Positions 1-7,355 of a stretch of DNA of 64,000 nt are shown here, one piece after another. Origin of the DNA: CAVTHK01 sp964552235 (GTDB taxonomy: Bacteria; Spirochaetota; Spirochaetia; SZUA-6; CAVTHK01); contig CAZKGO010000008.1 in assembly GCA_964552235.1 (NCBI GenBank), positions 1-64,000 of the forward strand. Direction: 5' to 3'. The notes beneath the pieces are model-generated. The model made no database searches and had not been told where the DNA came from. It was given only the letters and a program-made list of their open reading frames with translations. How positions within the stretch are numbered: the first letter of the stretch is position 1; each line of letters opens with the position of its first letter. The position numbers and the translations under genes are program-made.

Positions 1-2
1 CG

Positions 3-2396
3 GCGGACGCGCCGGCCGCCGCCCGGGGGCCCGGGCCCGCCCCGCCCCAAGCCTCGGCAGCAGCGCCTTCTGCAGCCGCACGCAGGCCCGCCGCCCCCGG
101 CGACGACGAGAAGGAGTTCCTGAGCGAGATCGAGAAGGCAGCCTCCGAGGGTCGCATCCAGGTCACACCAGAGACCTTCCATCTGCGTCCCGAGCGGCGG
201 GGAGCTCTCTTCCCGGTGCTGATCAACGCCTTCTTCCTCGTGCTGCTGGTGGCCGGAATCGGCGTGTTCGGCCTGATCTTCGGAGCCGAGGAGCGGTCAC
301 TGGTCCAGGAGCAGGCCGTTTTCGCCACGACCGAGGGGCGGCTCATCGAGCAGCTGAAGCGGGAATCGCAGGAACGGCTCCAGGCCAAGGAGAACGAGAT
401 CGGCCAGATCCAGACGCGCCTCGCGCGCATCGACCAGGAGCGCCGCGATCTGGAGTCGTCGATCGCTATCCGCGTGCAGGACCGCGAGCGCGAGCTTCGG
501 GCCGCCCTCGAGCAGGAGCTGGCCAGCGAGCGTGAGCGCCTGCGCGGCCAGGGAATCTCCGAGGCGGACATCACCGAACGCCTCCGCGCCCTCGAGGCCC
601 AAAAGAGCCAGGAGTACGCCAACCGGCTCGCCGCTTTCCGCGCCCAGGCCGATGAGGAGCGCAGGCGGGCTGAGGAGAATCTCCGCCGCATGCAGGCCGA
701 GTACAGCAGCACCCTCCAGAACCTAACGCGCGAGCGCGAACAGCTGACTCAGGACGCGCGCAAGCGCGAGGACGAGCTGCGCACCCAGATGGAGACGCGC
801 ACCCGTTCGCTCGAGCGGGAAAAGACCACCGTCGAGCAGGAACTGGCCCGGATCGCCGAGGAGAGGCAGAAAGAGGATCTCGTCGCCAGCCAGCTCAACG
901 GCCTCTACAGCGGGGTCCGCGAGCAGCTGAACGCCGGACGCCACGACCAGGCCCTGCAGACGCTGGGGAACATCCGCGCCTACCTGAATCAGGACGGCAT
1001 CGCCCAGCTGCCCGCGGTGGCGAAGAGGCGCGAGGTCGAGTCGTTCGTGGTCGATTCGCTGACCCGCCTGGTGGAGACCCAGAGATCCCGCAGCGCCGGC
1101 GACACCTCCTCCCTCGTGGAGCAGGCCGCAATGATCACGGAGCTGCGCCAGGTCGTGGCTTCGGCCGAAGCTGCGGCCGGCCGCGGCCAGCTCGCCGAGG
1201 CCGAGCGGCAGTATCGCAGGGCCATCGCGCTGGTGCCCGACATCGAGAAGAGCTACGCCTGGCTTACGGCGCTGCGCGATCAGGGCGACAGCGACCGCCG
1301 CGCGCGTCTGGACGGCCTGCTCGCCCAGGGCGAGGCCGCGTACTCCCAGGCCCAGAACGAGCGCGCCCTCGGCTTCTACCGGCAGGCGCTGGAGTTCCTG
1401 CCTGCCGACGCGGCCGCGAGGGACCGGCTGCTGGCCCGCATTCAGGCCATCGGCTACGCCCAGGGGTCGGCGCGGGAGCGCGCCGATGGGGCGGCCGCAG
1501 CGGCCGCGCCCCTCGCCGAGGCGCGCCGTCACCTGGAGGCCGGCCGCACCTCCGAGTCGATCGTCGCCTACGTCGACGCGCTGTCCAGGCGGCCCTCTGC
1601 CGAACAGGCCCGCGAGGCGATCGACGGCATCAACCGCGCTGTGGCCCAGCAGAAGCAGGCGGGCGAAGCCCGCGACAGCGCCCTCCAGCAGCAGCTGAGC
1701 AGCCGCCTCGCCGAGATCGAGGCCCTCAAGCAGGAGGTGGCGGCGCGCGACGCGCGCATCCGCGAAGCGCAGGGCCAGATCGCGGAGCTGCAGGCCTCTC
1801 TGCAGCAGCTGCGGGATAGGGCCGTCACCGACCTGGATGCCCGCGCCGGCGACCACGATCGCCTCGTCTCCGAGCGCGACGAGGCGCGCGCCGAGCGTGA
1901 CCGTCTCACGGCCACCATCGACGGGCTGAACGCCGAGCTCACGCGCCTGCGCACCGAAGCCGCGCAGCGTGCTTCGGCGCCTGCGACCGAGGCCCAGGGC
2001 CGCGAGGACATGCAGCGGCTGCTGCGCATCGAGAAGTCGTTCCAGGACCTTCAGGAGACCTACAAGCGGTACGCGGCCGCGGAGGACGAGGTCCTCAAGA
2101 GCCAGGGCCCCGCCGGAATGCTCGAGACCAAACTCAAGCTCGACGCGTTTCTCACCTCGGACGTCATGGACGGCGTGTTTCCCGGCCTCTGGAACCGCAT
2201 CAAGCGCTACGACCGCGCCTTCCAGAGCGTCGGCCGGGACGTGGCGATCCAGGACCTGAGGGACCTGGTCTACGATCTGGCGCTGTTGGAGACGCCGCAG
2301 GCGCGCTCACAGAAGCTCGATGCGCACATCAAGGCGAGCGCCACCGACGCTCCCATGGTCGAGCTGCTGAACGAGCTCAAGCGCCTGGTCCGGTAG
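3..2396 (+). CDS. TPR/coiled-coil single-pass membrane protein (5' partial)
   Basis: The reading frame is open to the left edge, so the gene starts outside the window; a GTG at 216 lies inside the membrane segment and is not a credible start. In order the visible 797 residues show an Ala/Pro-rich linker (about 1-35), an acidic segment, one hydrophobic segment (about 70-95), a long charged coiled coil rich in Glu, Arg and Gln, a central region with TPR-like helical pairs (about residues 370-560), a second coiled coil, and a globular helical C-terminus. A cytoplasmic N-terminus, one membrane pass and a large exported or cytoplasmic helical domain fit this; the topology is inference. It converges with the lipoprotein gene at 2409. 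I do not recognise the family; a scaffold or envelope role is only a guess. Confidence 0.85.
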   Translation, partial: ADAPAAARGPGPAPPQASAAAPSAAARRPAAPGDDEKEFLSEIEKAASEGRIQVTPETFHLRPERRGALFPVLINAFFLVLLVAGIGVFGLIFGAEERSLVQEQAVFATTEGRLIEQLKRESQERLQAKENEIGQIQTRLARIDQERRDLESSIAIRVQDRERELRAALEQELASERERLRGQGISEADITERLRALEAQKSQEYANRLAAFRAQADEERRRAEENLRRMQAEYSSTLQNLTREREQLTQDARKREDELRTQMETRTRSLEREKTTVEQELARIAEERQKEDLVASQLNGLYSGVREQLNAGRHDQALQTLGNIRAYLNQDGIAQLPAVAKRREVESFVVDSLTRLVETQRSRSAGDTSSLVEQAAMITELRQVVASAEAAAGRGQLAEAERQYRRAIALVPDIEKSYAWLTALRDQGDSDRRARLDGLLAQGEAAYSQAQNERALGFYRQALEFLPADAAARDRLLARIQAIGYAQGSARERADGAAAAAAPLAEARRHLEAGRTSESIVAYVDALSRRPSAEQAREAIDGINRAVAQQKQAGEARDSALQQQLSSRLAEIEALKQEVAARDARIREAQGQIAELQASLQQLRDRAVTDLDARAGDHDRLVSERDEARAERDRLTATIDGLNAELTRLRTEAAQRASAPATEAQGREDMQRLLRIEKSFQDLQETYKRYAAAEDEVLKSQGPAGMLETKLKLDAFLTSDVMDGVFPGLWNRIKRYDRAFQSVGRDVAIQDLRDLVYDLALLETPQARSQKLDAHIKASATDAPMVELLNELKRLVR

Positions 2397-2408
2397 AGGG
2401 CCGGCGCG

Positions 2409-3533
2409 TCAGTCCAGGCTGGTCACGTCCTCGGTGGGCCACGTATAGACCTCGAACGACAGCGTTCGCGGGCCCTCGTCGTCCTCGCCGCCCAGGAGAG
2501 GCAGGACGAAGACCATGCGGAACCGCCCCTCGACCCAGTCCCAGTATTCGCCGACGAACTCGAGGGCACCCATCGGGAACTTGGCGATCTGCTCTCCGGA
2601 GGGGCTGTGGATGTATGCCGTGTCGCTGCTGCGGCAGAAGAGGCGCCCCGTGCTGAGTGCAGCCTCCACGCGCCGGTCCAGGCCAAGGAGCTCGGCGGCG
2701 TGGGAGCTGTGGTCCCACCGGTAGACCGAGGTGCCGCCGCCCTCACGCGGAATCGAGAGGTACGCATACCCCGTCTGCGCGCAGAACTGGTAGAAACAGC
2801 TCACGTCGACTGGGTCGGGAAGACCGCTCACGAACGCCGGCTGTTGTTCGGTGGCGACGATGTCGGGCACGCCCGCGTCCCACGTCACGGCCCCTTCCCT
2901 GTAGACTCCTCCGAGCGCGTCGCGGCTGAGAAACGCCAGACGAACCTGGCTCGACGCGCCGTAGGGCACCGGCACCGGACCCGCGCCCATGATTCCGGGG
3001 GCCATGTCGGGGAAGTCGGCGTCGGCGAGCTCCACGTAACGCCTGAAGTCGCTTGCGACCCCCAGTGCGTTCATCCGGGCCGCGGTCTGCACCTGCAACG
3101 ACACGCCGTCGTCGTAGAGCTGCTGCAGCCATGCCTCCGGCCCCTGGAAGCGCATCACCAGCAGCCTCGGCGGCGCAGCCACGCTCACGGTGAGCAGGCG
3201 CAGGCCGGCGCCGGACGCTGCCAGGAAATCCCCCCACTGCCGGTAGGAGATCGAGCTGCCCCCCCAGCAGTAGCGCGCGCCCATGTAGGTCTGCCCCACG
3301 CCCACCACCCAGCCGGACAGCGGAGCCCCCGCAGCGAGGAAGTCACGATCGGGAACGAAGGTGTAGCGGACTCGCTCGTCGATGTCGCCGCTGAACGGTC
3401 CGACCGAACCGCGCCGATCGAGCCTGCCGGCAGTCAGCATCGCCAGCGACACCTCGGGGTTGTACGGGGGAAGGCGGCACGCGGTCAGGCCCGCGAGCAG
3501 GCAGGCGATCAGAATGCGCCCTACTTGTACCAT
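2409..3533 (-). CDS. putative lipoprotein, unknown function
   Basis: The 374-aa protein begins with a lipoprotein signal: a hydrophobic stretch ending in a lipobox LTAC with Cys19, so the mature protein should be anchored by lipidated Cys19. I chose ATG at 3533; the longer upstream frame reads through the preceding gene and has no signal peptide. The remainder is a soluble beta-rich sequence with a few Cys residues and no motif I recognise. Its start overlaps the end of the upstream gene by 13 bp, so it is probably the last gene of the 2409-6066 operon. Its neighbours are two predicted surface proteins, so an outer-surface or periplasmic role is likely, but no function can be assigned. Confidence 0.8.
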   Translation of the reverse strand: MVQVGRILIACLLAGLTACRLPPYNPEVSLAMLTAGRLDRRGSVGPFSGDIDERVRYTFVPDRDFLAAGAPLSGWVVGVGQTYMGARYCWGGSSISYRQWGDFLAASGAGLRLLTVSVAAPPRLLVMRFQGPEAWLQQLYDDGVSLQVQTAARMNALGVASDFRRYVELADADFPDMAPGIMGAGPVPVPYGASSQVRLAFLSRDALGGVYREGAVTWDAGVPDIVATEQQPAFVSGLPDPVDVSCFYQFCAQTGYAYLSIPREGGGTSVYRWDHSSHAAELLGLDRRVEAALSTGRLFCRSSDTAYIHSPSGEQIAKFPMGALEFVGEYWDWVEGRFRMVFVLPLLGGEDDEGPRTLSFEVYTWPTEDVTSLD

Positions 3534-4759
3534 CGCACCCCCAGCCTGAAACCCACCAGGTCGATCAACACTCCGCCCAGCGGGCCGTCCCACCACGGCT
3601 TGTAGAGGTACCCCGAAGCGCGCCCTCCGTCCACTGTGAGCATGGCTTCCACGACTGCCGGCGCGCTGCCGTGCACGTCATAGAACACCGGCCCATAGTC
3701 GGTGAACAGGCGCAGCCGCGCGCCCGCCTGCACCTCGACGCCCGCAGCCGCCCTCCAGCCGAGAGGGGCGACCGGCTCGACGGCAACCGCGCCGCCGGCG
3801 TGAGCCAGGCGGACGACGACGCCTGCATCGAGGTAAGGCCTGACTACCGCGTCGTATCCCAGAGGCAGGTAGCCCAGGCCTGCGACCAGGTCCGTGAGAG
3901 GCAGCGCCGCCTCGGTCTCCTGGCGATCCTCGTCGCGCAGCCACGGCGCGATGATGTACGTCGTGAGGCCCAGCCTGAAGTAGAACGGGCCGAAAAGCTC
4001 GGCCGCCGATCCGCCCGGATAGCTGACGTTGAGAGTGTAGGCCTCGAACATCCACCGCGGAGCGGGCTTCTGCGCGATCTCCCAGACCGTGTCCGTCGCG
4101 GCCAGGTACCGCTCCTCGCGCACGGGCAGGCTGCCCTCTCTCGTCGCCTCGATGCGGTAGAGCCCGGGCCGCGTCAGCACCACGCGCCCCGTTCCCTCCG
4201 GCCCTATTTCCAGCGGCGCCTCGCCCAGCCCGCGCACCACGGTGCCCGCCAGAGCCGTGACCGTAACCTCGCCCCGGACCGCCGACGCCGGGTCCAGCCT
4301 CTGCAGGGCCGGCGGAAATGCGGCGGCGACCGCCTCGGCGACCTCGTCCCAGAAGGCGCCCTCGAGGTCGGCGAGCGCTGGCCGGATGAAGGCCCGCTCG
4401 CTCACCGCTGCCGGGCTGCCCGCCAGGTCCGCCCAGCCGACCGCGAGCCTCACCCCGTCCGCGGTCCGCGACACCGCGACGCGGACCCATCCCTCGGCCC
4501 CGCGCTCGAGGGCGTGCTCGCGCAGCGCATCCTCGCCCTGCGGCAACGTGCCGGAGGCGGCCTCGAGCACCACCAGCGGCTGCCGCCGCAGCCGCGTCAG
4601 GAGAGTCGCGTAGAGGTAGACCGCGTCCTCGCGGGTCAGTTGGGGTGCCGCTGCCGCCTCGAAGCGCAGCAGGACCTTGCGCGGCACCTGCGCCGGTTGA
4701 CCCCACGCAGCCAGTGCGGAAAAGGCCAGGCCGATCGCCATCGCCTTTCTGCTAACCAC
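3521..4759 (-). CDS. secreted protein with TolB/CsgG-like N-terminus, PEGA-like domain and barrel-like C-terminus
   Basis: About 412 aa. From GTG 4759 there is a basic n-region followed by a hydrophobic core and an Ala-x-Ala-type end near residue 20, a reasonable signal peptide; ATG at 4741 would remove the basic residues, so I prefer the GTG, with moderate certainty. Residues ~25-150 look like the nucleotide-free Rossmann-like N-domain seen in secreted TolB/CsgG-type proteins. Residues ~165-225 form a short beta-sandwich resembling PEGA. The C-terminal ~180 residues alternate aromatic and polar residues as in outer-membrane barrels. The same three-part plan occurs in the next gene upstream (4855-6066), so the two may be old paralogues. 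It overlaps the lipoprotein start by 13 bp. Domain assignments are by pattern only. Confidence 0.75.
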   Translation of the reverse strand: MVSRKAMAIGLAFSALAAWGQPAQVPRKVLLRFEAAAAPQLTREDAVYLYATLLTRLRRQPLVVLEAASGTLPQGEDALREHALERGAEGWVRVAVSRTADGVRLAVGWADLAGSPAAVSERAFIRPALADLEGAFWDEVAEAVAAAFPPALQRLDPASAVRGEVTVTALAGTVVRGLGEAPLEIGPEGTGRVVLTRPGLYRIEATREGSLPVREERYLAATDTVWEIAQKPAPRWMFEAYTLNVSYPGGSAAELFGPFYFRLGLTTYIIAPWLRDEDRQETEAALPLTDLVAGLGYLPLGYDAVVRPYLDAGVVVRLAHAGGAVAVEPVAPLGWRAAAGVEVQAGARLRLFTDYGPVFYDVHGSAPAVVEAMLTVDGGRASGYLYKPWWDGPLGGVLIDLVGFRLGVRWYK

Positions 4760-4854
4760 GCTGGCGATCCGGCGGCCCGCCTGCAGTCCGCAGGCGCAGT
4801 CCGACGGGCGCAAGCGCCGAGCGGCCCTTGGCCGTCCCTCTGACGGTCGGGCGC

Positions 4855-6066
4855 CTACCATTTGTGCAGGACTCCGATCGTCATGGGCGGTCCGTCGTCG
4901 GAAACGGTCAGCCACCCGCGCGGCAGCAGCGCGCTGCCTGCCCCGCCCGCGTACTTGCCTTCGATGCGCCAGTACACAGCCCACCGCCGGGTGTTCCACT
5001 CGATCCAGAGGTTGGCGGGGCTCACGTAGGCATCGAACGCTCCGCCCTCCTCGCCCTCGGAAAAGATCGTCACGATGCCCCCGACGCCCGCAGCCACGCC
5101 CAGGCGCACGGGCGAATAAGGTCCGAGCAACAGGTACCATCCGACGAGAAAACGCAGGTCGTCGTGAAAGACCGCCGAGTCGGATCCGGCGAAGGTGCTC
5201 TGGACATAGAAGTAGTTGTCGGCGCTGACGAACACCTTGTCCGGCGTCAGATAGTAGCGCGCGCCCAATCCCAGGCCGACAGACTGCCCGCTGGTGTAGA
5301 AGGCCTCGCCTGCCCACCTCGTCTCGGCCCACAGCGGCCGCAGCGCCACCTCCCCCGCGTCGCCCGGCAGGCGCACGCGCTGCGTGCGCGTGTGGAACCC
5401 GCGCTTGTGGCTCTCCAGGGTCACATCGACGCCGCCGGTGACGGTGGGAATCGAGCCGCGCCCCTCGCTGACCGTCGCCACGGTCTGTCCGGCGACCAGG
5501 ATTTCCGCGCCCTCGTCTGGGGACGTGACCGTAATCGTCTTGACGCTGCCGTCGGGAGGCACGAGCAGAGGCGGGACCGGCTCGAGCGCCCTGCCGAGCG
5601 CCGAAGAAACCTCGAGCACCGCCTCGCTCACGAGGTTGTAGACCGCCAACCCGCTGCGGCCCGCGCGCGCCACCGAGGCGATCAGCCGCTCCTGCTTCAC
5701 GTCGTAGAACTTGATGTCGACGACGATCCGCCGCTCCTCGAGCCGGTACAGAGCCGTGGCCGCCACGTCGGCCTCGACGGCGCGGGCGACGGCAAGCGCT
5801 TGAGGCCCGAGCGCGAGGTCGGCTTCGGCGATGCCGAGGCTCGCCCGGGCCGCCTCCCATCGCGAGGCAGGCACCAGGTCGAAGCCCGCAGCCGCGGTCT
5901 CCATGCTCAGCGCCTCGCTGATCAGCCGCTGGTACTCCGGGGCCGCACCGCCAGGGGAAGCGTTGGCCGCGGTGAGCACGACCGCGCGCCGCTGCGGGAC
6001 GCCCTGTTGCGCCAGGACAGACGCCGCCGCGGTCAGCAGCAGGCAGAGTGCCGTGCGCGAGCGAAT
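4855..6066 (-). CDS. secreted protein with PEGA-like domain; apparent ATT start codon
   Basis: The start decides the annotation. A strong SD, GAGGAGG, lies six bases before an ATT at 6064-6066, and translation from it gives a textbook signal peptide (MRSRTALCLLL..., Ala-rich cut near residue 20). The only in-frame upstream ATG (6225) gives a long low-complexity leader with no SD. Mature protein (403 aa total): residues ~25-160 form a TolB/CsgG-like alpha/beta domain; residues ~175-250 resemble a PEGA beta-sandwich; residues ~255-403 look like membrane beta strands (aromatic-rich, terminal Trp). It is the first gene of a three-gene minus-strand operon. A surface or outer-membrane role is inferred. 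Initiation at ATT is rare (infC in Escherichia coli is the known case) and usually signals low or regulated expression. Confidence 0.8.
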   Translation of the reverse strand: MRSRTALCLLLTAAASVLAQQGVPQRRAVVLTAANASPGGAAPEYQRLISEALSMETAAAGFDLVPASRWEAARASLGIAEADLALGPQALAVARAVEADVAATALYRLEERRIVVDIKFYDVKQERLIASVARAGRSGLAVYNLVSEAVLEVSSALGRALEPVPPLLVPPDGSVKTITVTSPDEGAEILVAGQTVATVSEGRGSIPTVTGGVDVTLESHKRGFHTRTQRVRLPGDAGEVALRPLWAETRWAGEAFYTSGQSVGLGLGARYYLTPDKVFVSADNYFYVQSTFAGSDSAVFHDDLRFLVGWYLLLGPYSPVRLGVAAGVGGIVTIFSEGEEGGAFDAYVSPANLWIEWNTRRWAVYWRIEGKYAGGAGSALLPRGWLTVSDDGPPMTIGVLHKW

Positions 6067-6215
6067 AGCGGACCTCCTCGCAGGCCGCGCGTCAGCGGCC
6101 GGACATTCCACGCATCCGGGCCATTCCCGGCGCCCGCCCCAACACCTCTTCGCGGGCTCGGGCAAGGGGCCCGGGCCATTGCCGAGCTTCGCTCGGGACC
6201 AGGGCGCCCTGGCCC

Positions 6216-6244
6216 TTGCATTCACGCAAAACTATATATATCAT
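6216..6244 (+). promoter_or_regulatory. promoter candidate for the TPR-greA-vWA operon
   Basis: TTGCAT and TATCAT with 17-bp spacing in an AT-rich island of a GC-rich sequence; predicted transcription start near 6251. Confidence 0.6.
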
Positions 6245-6262
6245 CGACTTGTAACAAATCAA
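6235..6262 (-). promoter_or_regulatory. promoter candidate for the 6066-2409 surface-protein operon
   Basis: TTGATT and TATATA spaced by 16 bp on the minus strand; its -10 overlaps the region of the divergent plus-strand -10, so the two may compete. Confidence 0.5.
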
Positions 6263-6384
6263 GCTCGCGTCAAGAGCTATGTACACTGGGGAACCGTGGG
6301 CTATCGACTCTCGGCGGTGGGGACTCTCGTGCGGTGACGCAGGCGATTGCCTGCTGCCGTCTCTCGGTGTCAGCGCAGCAGACG

Positions 6385-7335
6385 ATGGAAGAGAAGCAGC
6401 TGACTTTCAAGGAAGACGAGATCTCTCAGATGCTCAACCACGCCTTCGACCTGTTCCGGGAGGGCCGCTTCCCCGAAGCGGCTGCCCAGCTGGAGAAGGT
6501 GCTGCGCATCGACTTCGATTACCCTGACGTCACGGCGTCGCTGAAGTGCGCCAACTTCTGGCGGGAGCGCCAGGAACGGCTGGCGGAGATCCGTGAGCCC
6601 TACGAGCGCGGCGAGCTGCTTCTCGGAGAATGGCGCCACTTCGTGGAGTTCGTGCACAGGATCGGGGGCGTTTCCGAGAAGAGCCTCTTCAGCCTCCGGC
6701 AGTACGTGTTCGGCACGGCGCTGGCGGCCTACCGCAGCCTGGCCGAGCAGGGAGGCTACGACGCGGAGCTGCTGCTGCGCATCGGCCGCTGCCACAAGGA
6801 GCTCGGCAGCTACGACCTGGCCATCGAGAACCTCGAAAAGGCCAACCAGATGAAGAACGGCTTCGCGCCTGTGCTCGCCGAGCTCGCCGACTGCTACGCC
6901 CTGGTCGGCGAGGCGAGGATCAGCAAGATCTTCTTCCGGGAGGCCTTCTTCGTCGGCGCCCAGGAGATCGACTTGTCGACGCTGGAGTCGGGGATGATCC
7001 AGCGCCTCGTGCAGCGGCTGCGCTCCATGGGCCTGCGGGAGGCCGAGGTGCGGGAGTGGATCCCGGTCTACGGAACCGTGTTCGGGGTGCTCAACGTGCG
7101 CCGCGAGCTGCGGCCTCTGGAGTACGGGAAGCTCAAGCAGTCGATCTACCGCATGGAGAATCAGCTCGAAGGCGACAAGGCCGAGCGCGAGCTGCTGGTG
7201 CCGCGGCTGCTCAACCACTACTTCTGGCTGATCGACCACTACACCAGCGCCGGCGAAGACAGGTCCCGCGTCGACGAGGTCCTGGCGCGCATCAAGCGGC
7301 TCGATCCGGCGATCCACAGGGAATACACGCGATAG
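6385..7335 (+). CDS. TPR protein upstream of greA
   Basis: A 316-aa soluble helical protein without a signal peptide. TPR-like helix pairs are visible near residues 10-45 (phases such as AFDLFREGRFPEAAAQLEKVL) and 130-185 (RIGRCHKELGSYDLAIENLEKA, ALVGEARISKIFFREAFF); the C-terminal third is helical with acidic and basic patches. I chose ATG 6385; the frame is open far upstream but that part is the shadow of the opposite-strand gene. The next gene, greA, follows after 20 bp, so the two are probably co-transcribed. GreA's own long N-terminus is also built of helical repeats, so an interaction between the two is a reasonable guess. No enzymatic motif is visible. Confidence 0.85.
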   Translation: MEEKQLTFKEDEISQMLNHAFDLFREGRFPEAAAQLEKVLRIDFDYPDVTASLKCANFWRERQERLAEIREPYERGELLLGEWRHFVEFVHRIGGVSEKSLFSLRQYVFGTALAAYRSLAEQGGYDAELLLRIGRCHKELGSYDLAIENLEKANQMKNGFAPVLAELADCYALVGEARISKIFFREAFFVGAQEIDLSTLESGMIQRLVQRLRSMGLREAEVREWIPVYGTVFGVLNVRRELRPLEYGKLKQSIYRMENQLEGDKAERELLVPRLLNHYFWLIDHYTSAGEDRSRVDEVLARIKRLDPAIHREYTR

Positions 7336-7355
7336 CAGCGTCAAGGGAGAGTCAG

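Larger units (their letters stand above)
6067..6384. promoter_or_regulatory. 318-bp divergent intergenic region
   Basis: No gene is visible here. The middle (about 6221-6290) is markedly AT-rich. It holds overlapping divergent promoters: on the plus strand TTGCAT (6216-6221), 17 bp, TATCAT (6239-6244); on the minus strand TTGATT (6262-6257), 16 bp, TATATA (6240-6235). The minus-strand leader (~160 nt) contains two stem-loops: CCGAGC/GCTCGG around a 3-nt loop (6182-6196) and the 14-bp palindrome CCAGGGCGCCCTGG (6199-6212). The plus-strand leader (~130 nt) contains GCAGGC-GATT-GCCTGC (6339-6354). The hairpins may control expression of the ATT-started gene or the greA operon; this is inference. 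Confidence 0.6.

Noticed and set aside
216..218. GTG 216 as the start of the first gene
   Set aside because: It lies inside the hydrophobic membrane segment, and the frame is open with sensible sequence up to the window edge.
4828..6384. N-terminal extension of the TPR frame at 6385
   Set aside because: This part is antisense to the 4855-6066 gene and has the composition of a shadow frame; the promoter region lies between.
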